From Porodaedalea pini (taxonomy: Eukaryota > Basidiomycota > Agaricomycetes > Hymenochaetales > Hymenochaetaceae), in NCBI GenBank assembly GCA_002794775.1, contig NBAY01000060.1, positions 222,811 through 286,810 on the forward strand: a DNA stretch of 64,000 bases. The letters are read 5' to 3'. Under the pieces are notes generated by a model. The model searched no databases. It worked only from the letters and a program-made list of their open reading frames with translations, and had not been told where the DNA came from. Positions 35,604-45,419 of this stretch are shown one piece after another; the stretch's first letter is position 1, and every line of letters starts with the position of its first letter. The position numbers and the translations under genes were made by a program.

Positions 35604-36654
35604 AGTTGATACTGCTGGAAAAGATGTATGACTTGAATGTGATGGAATTTTGAATGATGGAGATTGTCTACGATTCTACGGCATTTTATATGGACAATTT
35701 GCTCATCTGATTCACTTTTCTATGCGTCGTCACTTGCTCACGAGTGCGGCACTAGTGCTCTGATCCGTATCATTCAATTATGATGGTATCATGTACTCAT
35801 GATGCGTGCAATGATTCGTAGCCCAGACCCCGCGTGCGATTTCAATAAGTAAAGTCACAAAGACAGAAAGCAAATAGGATACTCTAAATCGCATGTCCAT
35901 AGGCACTGTCAGAAAAATTCTGTACTTACTTCACTTTATCCTCTAGCAGGAGTCACCACAAATCGGGCGACTGTCCATTCACTCAATTTCGCTATGAACA
36001 TACAGTTTGATCAACTGATGTAGACCGTGGCGACGAGTGTAGCACATATGGATAAGGAGCGGAGTGAGTGATGTGGCATAGTACGCAAAACGTTCTTCAG
36101 GTTGTCCGGAGGGATAGACTGACGTGATCAGAATGTTTGCATAGAGCCGATCGCAATTTGCGCTGTTTCATTGGATCATCAAATGGTAAGCACGTGGCCA
36201 CATAGGATGAGATAGCAGGGTTTAAGTTGTCCCGGTGGCCGGAAACCTATGCCAGCGGTTGGCTTCAGGCCTGATGGATCTCCAGTCTTCGAGCATAGGT
36301 AGTAATTGGCAAACGCTGATTCAGAAAATAGAAATTCCAGGGAGCGCATGGACCTAAACGGGCGGTCGTGCGTACTATTGACCGAACGAACCGCGCAAGC
36401 TTCGCACTTTACATGGGGCGACAGAAAAAAGTGAAAGCCGTAAAGGAGAGTGATAAATATATACAACGGACATAGGAACAAGAAATTTAAAGCAGGAAAA
36501 GGAGAAACTAAATATCATATCCACGGAGTAAATCATAGGCATATATACAAACGAAAAGAAGACGCAGCATCAGACCGTCCGTCCGAAAAGTACAATCCTT
36601 CAAGCCAAGCAATGCAGAACATCGCACCTGAGCCTTAGGAGTCAACCAAACGTG
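35604..36654. other. Intergenic, upstream flank of member 3
   Basis: 35604-36020 aligns with the upstream flanks of members 4 and 5 (for example GGCATTTTATATGGACAATT against GGCATTTTATGCGAAAGCTT). A minus-strand frame at 36179-36481 has no domain. The rest is 3' flank of the DsbA-like gene. Confidence 0.45.
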
Positions 36655-37905
36655 TCAGACCATCGCGGTGCACGATGCGCCGGTCGTGCAGATCTTTTGT
36701 ATGTCGTCTGACTTCGGCAGTGCCGGTAACGCCGTCTCAGACGTCGCGAGCTTCTCGAAGATCTATCACACCCATAATTAGTATGCACCTTAGCTAGGAA
36801 CACGAAAATGAGGACGCACCTTGTAATAGCACTCTGGCTTCTGACAGCCGCTCACAGCCCACCGGCCATCGATGACGGTGAATGGCACACCCGCCACGCC
36901 CTTGCGAGCTGCATCTGCGCTCATTGCGTGTACCTCCTTCTCAAGCTCCGTGCCCTCCACCCATGCGAATGCTTCTTCCTCGCTATCGAATATCACCGCT
37001 GAGCCGTCGTCGGAGTGCACATCGACGTCTGTATCCGTCTTGATAATCGCTATCTCTGGTGCCGTTTCAGACGTGGCTTTTTCTGGGGAAGGGAAGGGAT
37101 ACGAATACGAGGACGCTAGTTTAGCAAGCGTGCGCGCATCGCCGATGTCACGCTCCTGCTCGAAGAAAGCCCGGAAAAGTCGCCGAAGCAGTGCACACTG
37201 GGCACGTTCGCCGCCATCGAGGTAGGCCTTCTGTAGCAAGCGGTGCGCTCGTGTCGTTTGGCGTACGTTTCCAGAGAAGGAGCTGGAAAAATGGAAAAGG
37301 TTGTGAGTATGACGGTTTCATTAACACCCATGCGAATTCATTCTTATTTCGTGTGTAACAAGGATCGCTAGACAGTCATCCATCTCACTCATCCTATGAG
37401 CTAAGAAACGCACTGCTTAGCAGAGCGCAGACGAAATCCACATGTTTTACCACCTTCCGGCGGCGTAAGGTGGGAACCGTGAGAAGCACCTCGATATCGC
37501 AATCCTCCAGAAGTTCCGTAACGAATGCAGACGGCTCCGAGTGTCCCGCCAACGAAGAATAACACTCACAATTCAAGTCCCTCCTCTTTCGCGCGTGTGC
37601 GCACCAGGTCGTGCATTTCATGCGCCTTCTCCAACGATCCAAATTTCCGCACGAAGTACAGCTCCTTCGGGATGGGCGTATCATCCGCGAGGCTTGGGTA
37701 TAGGATGAATGGGTGATACTGGACGGCGAACTCGACGGGCAGGCCGCGCGAACGGGCGAGGGCCATACCGTGCTCAAGTTCAAGATGTCCAATATAACAC
37801 CATGCGCATAGCTGCCAAGGTTGATGAGTTCAAGTGGAGACAAAATGAAAGGCGACGAACAAAGTCTGAGATAACATCAATTTTTATCGTCTTGGGCGTG
37901 GTCAT
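36655..37905 (-). CDS. DsbA/FrnE-like thioredoxin-fold oxidoreductase
   Basis: Four exons (37905-37861, 37811-37570, 37282-36820, 36762-36655) join in frame to 285 residues. Exon 1 encodes the first strand (IKIDVISDF). The next exon starts LCAWCYIGH, giving a C-A-W-C active site (C17, C20), then the helical insertion (LVRTRAKEEGLEF, NTR-like SGNVRQTTRAHRL). The third exon contains the cis-proline loop GVAGVPFTVIDGRWAVSGCQ. This fits the cytosolic FrnE/polyketide-associated DsbA subfamily, which acts in thiol-disulfide exchange or glutathione-linked reactions. Oddities: Ala in place of the usual Pro in CPWC, a 286 nt intron far longer than any other here, and a Ser/Glu-rich insert in the third exon. 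Cys residues also occur near the C-terminus. Confidence 0.85.
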
Positions 37906-39054
37906 CACTGCGAGAGGAGAGGGAGGGCAACCGAGCGTCGTCCAAGTCGAACACCGAGCTTCACGGTCACGTCCCAAGTTGCGTTCGCTTCTCTTCTTTT
38001 CAATTGTCGTCGTCGTCGTCGTCGTCGTCGATGTCGGCGAGTGTAAGTGGAAGCACCAAGGATGGGGAAGGCCCGTCAGCGGGTGATATATAATAACGGA
38101 GTGTGCTGAGTAGTGCTCCGAGCTCAATGTCAGCAGCAATATTAATGCGGGGTGATTAGTCACTCAACGTTAGGCTCCGCTGTCGGCCTTCGGCTATGCC
38201 GGCAGTCAACGGCCCGGAGCGGCTCGGCATCTGTTACCACTCGGCATATCATTAAGCCCAAAGACGCCAACCTTCTCCGATAGTTTCTCTTCTCCATTGT
38301 GAGCTTCGAGCTCCCTTCGAGCTCCCTTCGGACCTAAGAATCATGTCTCAAGTGGCATGTGTCATGACTCTAGTGTCTACAAAAATTACAAGACCTCACG
38401 CAGCTCGCGCCATCCTCTTCCTCAGATCCAGCAAAGCAAAACCGCACGACTTCCCTTCGACGTTCACCGACTGAGCGTGTGCAGTCAATTTCATTTCAAA
38501 GGAGAGTCATGACGTACTAATGCCGGATTTTCTGAGATACGGGTTGCAAACAAGCTGACAGGTCCAGAGTATCGAGTTATTGTTTCTCTCTTACGTTGAC
38601 AATAACTATAGTACCTTTAAAGTCCACGATCTGCTCTTGCATTGCAGCAACATCAGCTACTAGACTTGCGGCCTTCGTGGGGAATGCTTGCTCTGTCTTT
38701 CTTCCTTCAATTACCAATGTTCATAAAATGTATTGGGCGATATTCGTGATATTCGCCTTGAGAAGGATTCTCTCTTTATGAAGGCTGGCTGTAATGAAAC
38801 TTCCTAGCCTGTGTGACCCGATTTCTTGAATCCTTCGTGAGAGCTTGGGCTGAGGCCGTTGCGCGTGCCTTACTACGAATGGACCGGGAGAGACAATAAG
38901 ACAAGCACGAAGCAAAGTGAGTCATTTTTGGTACTACCCGCAGGGGTGCTTAAATATAGGATTAATCTAAGTGCATGCATAATAGGGTTAAGAACACTAT
39001 CTACGTGAAACTGATCTGATGAACCTTTGCTTCCGGCCACATCTAGACATATCA
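37906..39054. other. Intergenic with GTC microsatellite and short tandem repeats
   Basis: A (GTC)n run of about eight units lies at 38006-38031 in the promoter/leader of the DsbA-like gene. A short tandem (GAGCTCCCTTC units) lies near 38309-38330. No coding region supported. Confidence 0.5.
38006..38031. repeat. (GTC)n microsatellite
   Basis: About eight GTC units in a row, 100-125 bases upstream of the DsbA-like ATG at 37905 (reads GAC on the gene strand). Confidence 0.8.
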
Positions 39055-39345
39055 GAGGGATGTCTCTTCAGCAAATGCTACTGAAAACACGTGAGCTACC
39101 TGCCTCGGAGGCAAAGTGAGCAGATATCGGAACGTGGTCTCTAAAGCAGATACTCACAACTCTTGACAAACGAGGTGGGTCTCGTTGAAAGAGCTTGAAC
39201 AGGAAGATCAAGAAGGGAAGCAGGTTGAGTCAGACCTGTGCGTGTTTGCTTCTGCATCATATTTTCAGCATCGTCGTTTAGAAGAAGTACAGTAGGAGTA
39301 CGCCGAGACGATTCGCAAAGTTTCAGGCATCAACGGCAAGTGTTC
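39055..39345. repeat. Direct repeat bounding family unit 4, left copy
   Basis: Aligns with 41065-41345 and, from about 39130 on, with 47413-47630. Shared blocks include ACGTGAGCTACCTGCCTCGG, CTCTTGACAAACGAGGTGG and TTGAGTCAGACCTGTGC. It marks the start of the duplicated coiled-coil unit. Confidence 0.7.
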
Positions 39346-39562
39346 TGATTCTACTTCACGACTTATCTTGATTTATGACCAATGAAACTTATAGTCTTGT
39401 ATTGCATACAATTCGCAACTACCGGATGGTCTCGGGCTCATATCGTCAACTCATAGGCTTATATCATATACACTCTAGCTCATTAGAAGTCCAGGTTTTG
39501 GATACTCCAATCCGATATACTCATTGTCATCTGTGCTATAATTCTAAGACATCTCCAACTAC

Positions 39563-39967
39563 TCAATGGATTTTGTTAAGACGCTCCGCGGCTGCCTTGA
39601 TCTCCTCCGATGTATAGACCCTACTTTCCAGATTATGGACACCCTTCTTCTCCAGGAATTCCTTAATTTTTGCTACTTTGCCGTTGAATGTTTTACTGGC
39701 GGCCTGCACTTGCTCATTCAACTTGGTCTTTCTGCCAAGCTCAAGTTCAGGATCTTCCTTTTTCCTTACAAGTCTTTCTACCCTTTCATTTAGCTCTGCC
39801 GTTGCGCCGGCGAGATCTTCCCTTTTCTCTTCGATTTCATCGTGGAATTTGTCCAGGATGAACTTCATGTTCACTGAGAGAATTACATCTCTTCTGGGAA
39901 CCTCGATAAGATCTTCGGAACCCAAACTGCTGTATGAGCCCCTTCTTGAGCTAACCTTGGAAGACAT
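39563..39967 (-). CDS. Coiled-coil family member 4
   Basis: Single exon, 134 residues, intact. A short basic/Ser-rich start is followed by a helix with MKFILDKFHDEIEEKRE, a Glu/Arg-rich coiled coil and the C-terminal module KIKEFLEKKGVHNLE with YTSEEIKAAAERLN. It matches members 3 and 5 along the full length and in both flanks. No transmembrane segment, signal peptide or catalytic motif. Function unknown; the compact coiled-coil plus acidic terminal helix could be an oligomerisation unit. The intact frame amid decayed relatives suggests it may still be expressed. Confidence 0.65.
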   Translation of the reverse strand: MSSKVSSRRGSYSSLGSEDLIEVPRRDVILSVNMKFILDKFHDEIEEKREDLAGATAELNERVERLVRKKEDPELELGRKTKLNEQVQAASKTFNGKVAKIKEFLEKKGVHNLESRVYTSEEIKAAAERLNKIH

Positions 39968-41064
39968 AGCTGATGATGCTGAAAGATGTGTATGACTTGT
40001 ATGTGAATAGGATGTTGAATAATGGAGAGATCATCTACGATTTTACGGCATTTTATGCGAAAGCTTTGCGCATTTGAAGCACTAGTCTGTGTGTCGCCAC
40101 TAATTACACACAAGTAGTGCATATGATAATAATTTGTTTCACAAACAGCTACTTTGTCTCGTTATTAAAAGGAGAACGGTAAGAAGCGATGCTATGAGAA
40201 AGAAATTTAGCTATAGTTGCTGTGATTTATTCATATGGAGAACACAATAACTAGTCTGTTCACTAGCAGCAACTTTTTCATACTCTCAAATGGAGAAACG
40301 GAAGAGGGGACGTAGTGAGAAGCTGATATATCTACATGGGGTTATACTTTGCTACCACACCGACAGGCTGATTAAAATTGCGAGAAAATGCAACGCATAG
40401 GCTTGACACTAAATTATCAGGGACATAGTGTATTGATGTAAATATTGCAATTTAAAAGAACTGTACTGTGCACCTTTCCTATGCGAGAGTAGTGAGACCT
40501 TTCCAGACTCCGTCCGCAGTCTCGACAATCAGAGTAACAAAGGTAGCAAACATGATTCTCTGAACTGCACGTCGCCACCTACATTCTGGGGCAAACTCAA
40601 CGAGTTATTTCGGTCAATTTCGCTATGAACGACTCGGAGAAATTTGGATCAATCGACGCGTAGCATCCCAGTGACATGGAACGGGTGGAAGTTGCCTACT
40701 CCGGAACCGTTATACTAATTGTCCTAATATCACAGTGTTTCAGCCACTGGCACTGGTCACTATTGCTCTAGACACCCTTACACGATGTGAATCGCGCCGA
40801 ATGAGAAGCACCGATTCATGCTAAGTGAGCGAGGTGGCGCATTAAGTTTCATTTTATAAATATTGATACTACCCATGATGACGGACAGATGGGCTATTCC
40901 GATATGAATGTGCTCACTTATTTGAGGAGAACGTCGGACTGCACGTGACTTTGAAAACATGACGCGACGCGGTGCTTGAAACACTATGAATTCTCTGCTT
41001 GCGACGACGTTCAGGAGACTATCTTCTCACTTCTCTCCGCACATAACTTCCTTAAGGCATATCA
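39968..41064. repeat. Upstream flank of member 4, repeated beside member 5
   Basis: Aligns with 48364-49133 and, after the retroelement insertion there, with 60958-61260. Together with the gene it makes a unit of about 2 kb, duplicated as a segment. Confidence 0.7.
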
Positions 41065-41345
41065 AAAGAATGTCCTTTCAGCCGAAGTTACTGAAGACAC
41101 GTGAGCTACCTGCCTCGGAAGCAAAGTGAGAAAATCTCGGAACGTGGTCCCTATAACAGACACTCACAACTCTTGACAAACGAGGTGGGTCTCGCTGAAG
41201 GAGCTTGAATGGAAAGATCAAGAAGGGAAACATGTTGAGTCAGACCTGTGCATGTACAAGTCTGTATCTTAATTGGAGCATGCTCTCATAGAGGAAGTGG
41301 GAGTGCGCCGAACGGAGGACTCGAGGGGCTTCAGGCATCGACGGT
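41065..41345. repeat. Direct repeat bounding family unit 4, right copy
   Basis: Second copy of 39055-39345, here directly upstream of the first surviving exon of the NUDIX gene. Confidence 0.7.
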
Positions 41346-41397
41346 AAGTCTCTTGCATTTGCTTAATGAATCATTTTTGAACAATATACATTTAAAG

Positions 41398-42171
41398 CTG
41401 TCGCAATTCTTGCGATCTTAAAATCCGCTAAAGGCACATTTCCGCCATCCACAGTCATCATCGAACAATACCGGCCGCCAATTGATAAGCTTATAATCGG
41501 TAGGACCGACCCGTATTTTGTCTCAAACAATTAGTAGTTAAAAGACCTCTTTGATTATACAGAACTTCCTGCTGGTAAACATGGTAGTCTATTCGGCCGA
41601 GCTTGCACTGAATTCTTTCGTGCGTTCCGGCAGGTTTAATTGACGAAGGCGAGACGCCGGAGCAGACAGCGATCCGAGAACTAGAGGAAGAAACAGGGTT
41701 CAAAGCAGACAAGGTCATCGAGTCGTCTCCTGTGCTAGTGAATGATCCTGGTAAGTTGTACGCTTCCTCTAAAATATACGTAACGTTCAACGAGGCTCAA
41801 CCAACCAGGCATGACTACGGCGAACATGAAACTCATCGTTCTCGGTGTGACCTTTCCGGATCAACTCGAGCTTAGTGATGCAAAGCTTGATGAAGGCGAG
41901 CATATCGTAAAGCGCGTTATTGAACTGTCCAAGTTATTTGGCAAGCTGCGAGGTACGATGTTGGTTAAATTTTGTTTGCCTTGTATTTGATGCTGATCTT
42001 ATGCTTTGCAGAATATGATGAGAAGGTGAAGTACACTGTCATCAGGCTTCGTAGCTCTGTCCGGCTGATCGCACCTAATTGGATCAGGGATTTGTTGTTG
42101 ACGCAAGGCTGTCACATCTTGCCTCCGGTCTTAAACTTGCAGGACAGTTAGAGTCGGGATCTGAGTTGTAA
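41398..42171 (+). pseudogene. NUDIX hydrolase (ADP-ribose pyrophosphatase-like), 5' exons missing
   Basis: Seven exons (41398-41499, 41563-41574, 41634-41750, 41809-41952, 42012-42025, 42088-42171, with the first opening at an acceptor) are in frame; six are listed because no upstream start exon is found. They encode VAILAILKS..., EQYRPPID, ELPAG, and the Nudix box G-x5-E-x7-RELxEETGF ([23 protein letters not shown] region), then VDARLSHLASGLKLA. This is the YSA1/NUDT5-like order for ADP-ribose pyrophosphatase, which cleaves ADP-ribose to AMP and ribose-5-phosphate. The usual 50-60 N-terminal residues are absent: sequence upstream of 41398 is the repeat at 41065-41345. Catalytic residues remain, but no start codon in frame is apparent, so the gene is probably truncated. 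One exon is 12 nt and one 14 nt. Confidence 0.75.
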
Positions 42172-43168
42172 GTCGATTAAGGAGCTGAAGAAGATGCGAA
42201 CGCATAGAAATAAAATAAAATGCTATTTTTGGAAGGCGAAGGACTGAACTACGGTCGCCATCGTGCAATGACAACTCGCGATTCAAAACAGACGAGATGG
42301 ACTTTCTGGCTGCGAGGCGCGCAGAACGAAGCTGAGACGGCAACAACGGTCATCTGGGTATTCGGGAAGAAAGTGCCGCGCATCATGGGGAGCCATATTG
42401 AGCGAAGGGGCAAGAGCACGCCACACCTGTCATATGACTCATGAGCTTCCGAAGTCGAGCATAGGATGCTTCTTCGCTGTCGCGGTGCCGATTCCGTCTA
42501 GTGAGTACGTACTCTCTGATGCTTTAGTATTGGAGCTAAGAGATCGTGGATAGGTACGTTGCGGCAGACGGAACCAGTGTTGAAGCATGAGTCAGGGTTC
42601 CTCGAAGAACGCGCGAAGATGCATGAGACGAACATTCAGGAAATCGCTCTAGCTGGATGATACTGAAATTTGACTTGCCTTCATAGGACTGCGCTGGCAA
42701 GCGGTTACAGTGAGAAAGTAGAGTTGCGTCTTGCAATGTCTACTTTAGCCCCTAATCTACTCTCATCAGCTCAACGAGAGGTTGAGAGTTCATGCCATCA
42801 CGTCTTCCATATTCTCAGGCGCTACTTTTCGTTTCAGCGCCACTCGCGTTCGCAATCTGTTTTGCTTGCTACCAGTATCAATTGGTGTATCGGAGCGGCT
42901 ATACAATGCGCCTGCAATGCATAGTAGACTTGTTGTTTGAGAGCGTCTGAATTCCATCGTCTCCATACGTCAAAATTGGTCTGGTGAGAGCATGCTGACT
43001 GCGACTTGTGATTTCCCTTATGGAGCCCTGGATTGAGTACATACATATGCACATATAATATCATCCGGCAACGTATTCCATTCCCTTTGATTCTAAGTGA
43101 AACTATCAAGATGTTGAGCGAGTTGTGCTCCTTGTCGCGTTGCCGATTAAGATCCGCTTTCTATATTA
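42172..43168. other. Intergenic, no gene supported
   Basis: Short frames of 60-90 codons lack domains. The right end abuts the fold-back element at 43169. Confidence 0.4.
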
Positions 43169-44017
43169 CAGCCATTTTCATAAGTCCTGCGACACGTGCA
43201 TGTCACGTGAAGTGAGCCGCGTCAGAGCCAAAGTGTCGAAAAATTAGAATGAATGCCTATTTTCTCTGTGAATTCTGCACAGCACCTGCTCATTAAGTAC
43301 TCAAAAAAAAGGCACGGTTCTCAGGAGAAGAAATATGTAAAATATGGAGCAATAAACTGATTGTGTAGGCAGGTGGAGATCAAACAAGTGCAGCTGGTCT
43401 GTTCTCTCACCCATTTCCACTGAGATTCAAAAATTATGGCTCCCCTACATCTACCTATAAAATTCTTTCCTGTATCTTTAAATTAAGTATATGACTATAC
43501 CAACATCTCCTGAAAGTTTGAAGCCAATCCATTCAGTATTCATGGTCCAGCAGCAAGATTTGTGTTCTACTCTGCAAGACCTGTTGTAAGAAAAGGAGGG
43601 TGGAAAGAGCTTGAAGTGGAACACAAATCTTGCTGCTGCACCATGAATACTGAATGGATTGGCTTCAAACTTTCAGGAGATGTTGTTATAGTCATATACT
43701 TAATTTAAAGATACAGGAAAGAATTTTATAGGTAGATGTAGGGGAGCCATAATTTTTGAATCTCAGTGGAAATGGGTGAGAGAACAGACCAGCTGCACTT
43801 GTTTGATCTCCACCTGCCTACACAATCAGTTTATTGCTCCATATTTTACATATTTCTTCTCCTGAGAACCGTGCCTTTTTTTTGAGTACTTAATGAGCAG
43901 GTACTGTGCAGAATTCACAGAGAAAATAGGCATTCATTCTAATTTTTCGACACTTTGGCTCTGACGCGGCTCATTTCACGTGACATGCACGTGTCGCAGG
44001 ACTTATGAAAAAGGCTG
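43169..44017. mobile_element. 849 bp fold-back (MITE-like) element with 404 bp arms
   Basis: 43169-43572 and 43614-44017 are inverse copies of equal length with very few mismatches, around a 41 bp spacer. The ends read CAGCC...GGCTG and are flanked on both sides by TA (43167-43168 and 44018-44019), fitting TA target duplication as in Tc1/mariner-like elements. There is no ORF of note inside. The equal arm lengths and near identity imply recent origin or strong homogenisation. Confidence 0.85.
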
Positions 44018-44019
44018 TA

Positions 44020-44446
44020 GGTAACCTTATGCCGATCCTTACACTTCAAGTTGCCATCTCTGCGTTTCCAAGAGAGTGAGTCTGAGCTTCGAAGTCTGGG
44101 CGAGCTAGAGTCGTTGCTACCATCCACTGATCTCTGCGGCCACGTCTCGTGAGCGTCTAGAATTTGTAACTGCGGTGACTGGGCCATAATGATCGTGATG
44201 GTGCGGTGCCTTCCTCTCTCCCTTCTTGATGGAGACAAGATTTCTTGTTGCATCTTTCTCTGCAGCGATCTGTTCCATCGTCAGTCTCCGAGCTTCGAGT
44301 CTTGTTGCTTTAGTTGAAAATCAAGCGATGATGTCTCGTTGCCACACGGAATGGATAAAAGAGCCGTCACTCCTGCTCTCCGTCCCTTGTCCTTCTCAAC
44401 TTCCGTTCATCGACGATCTCATTAACTTGGTATTTCTCGGAAAGCC
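44020..44446. other. Promoter region of the GPI-type protein gene
   Basis: No gene supported. A minus-strand frame at 43939-44253 overlaps the fold-back arm and has no domain. The last 100 bases are CT-rich, as expected for a fungal leader. Confidence 0.4.
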
Positions 44447-45136
44447 ATGCACACCACACTCATGCTCCTCGGGCTCGGTGTCCTCACACGTTCAACTTCT
44501 CTGCATCTGCCTTGCCCAGTGATCACTAATGCACACGTTTATTGTCAGGCATCCGAGCTCAAGCGACGAACGCAAGCATCGCCCTGCCCGGATTTGATGA
44601 CCAGCCTTTCTCCAGAGAGGTGGTTGGGACAGGTACGGACGGGACAACATACGTTATCTCTGCCTCGGGAACTGGGGCTGGAGATATTCCATTCACAAGT
44701 GCGTCCGGTCCCCTTGTTTTCAGCGTCTCTTCATCTTTGTTTATCCTTTTTGTCTTGTACAGTGACGGTTGTCCAAGACGCAACACACGTTTCCGAGGTA
44801 GTCTCTCTTGCCACAGGCTTTGGTGGGGATATCCAGTGTGCGTACGACACGCAAGGCGTTGGAACGTGCACAATTGTTCTTGAGGGTGCGGGTTCAGCGA
44901 CTGGCACCGACGCAGCTCCGCAGACTTCGGTCATCTCGGGCACAATTCCGATGCTTGCTGTGCCGGTGACGACTGCCTCTGTCACTCCGAGTGCGACGCA
45001 GCCTGCGGACAGCCCATCTGGATCTTCATCATCTGCAGAGACGCCAAGCAGCTCATCCGGAGCCGCTCGCACCATCGTGGCGGTTGGCCTAGCATCGATC
45101 TTTCCGATGATCCTCGCCTCTTTCATCACCGTTTGA
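44447..45136 (+). CDS. Secreted, probably GPI-anchored protein
   Basis: Three exons (44447-44489, 44549-44698, 44763-45136) join in frame to 188 residues. The start encodes a hydrophobic signal peptide (MHTTLMLLGLGVL), and the end has a Ser/Thr/Pro-rich stalk followed by a hydrophobic tail (VAVGLASIFPMILASFITV), the layout of a GPI-anchored cell-wall or membrane protein. Between them is a small domain with two Cys (near CAYDTQGVGTC) that probably form a disulfide. The stalk should be O-mannosylated, for which the GT15 enzyme in this window is the kind of enzyme needed. No enzymatic motif. Such proteins are common in Agaricomycetes; the role is unknown. Confidence 0.75.
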   Translation: MHTTLMLLGLGVLTRSTSLHLPCPVITNAHVYCQASELKRRTQASPCPDLMTSLSPERWLGQVRTGQHTLSLPRELGLEIFHSQVRPVPLFSASLHLCLSFLSCTVTVVQDATHVSEVVSLATGFGGDIQCAYDTQGVGTCTIVLEGAGSATGTDAAPQTSVISGTIPMLAVPVTTASVTPSATQPADSPSGSSSSAETPSSSSGAARTIVAVGLASIFPMILASFITV

Positions 45137-45419
45137 TGCCACAGACAGCATTTTCATCATTGGGAGATTATACATCCTTACGTTAAATGGTGTAATACTT
45201 AGATCAGATTTTGCAACAGTGATTCGTAATCTTATAAAACCAAATTAGTCTCTGAAGACAGTTGTTCTGTCCTATCTTATGGCGTTAATTATATTGCATC
45301 CATGATATATACAAAAAATGGGTATGAAAGAAATATGTGGTACGGTATAGACTATCAGTTCAAAACAAGACTGAACTCCGATCTACCATCATTAGTGGAA
45401 GCATAAGCTTTTCAACTGC
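45137..45419. other. Short intergenic stretch up to the inverted arm
   Basis: AT-rich 3' flank of the GPI-type gene. Homology to the right arm stops abruptly at 45420. Confidence 0.5.

Noticed and set aside
37394..37843. A 149-codon minus-strand frame
   Set aside because: It overlaps the DsbA-like second exon and long intron in the wrong frame; the thioredoxin-fold motifs are in the spliced frame.
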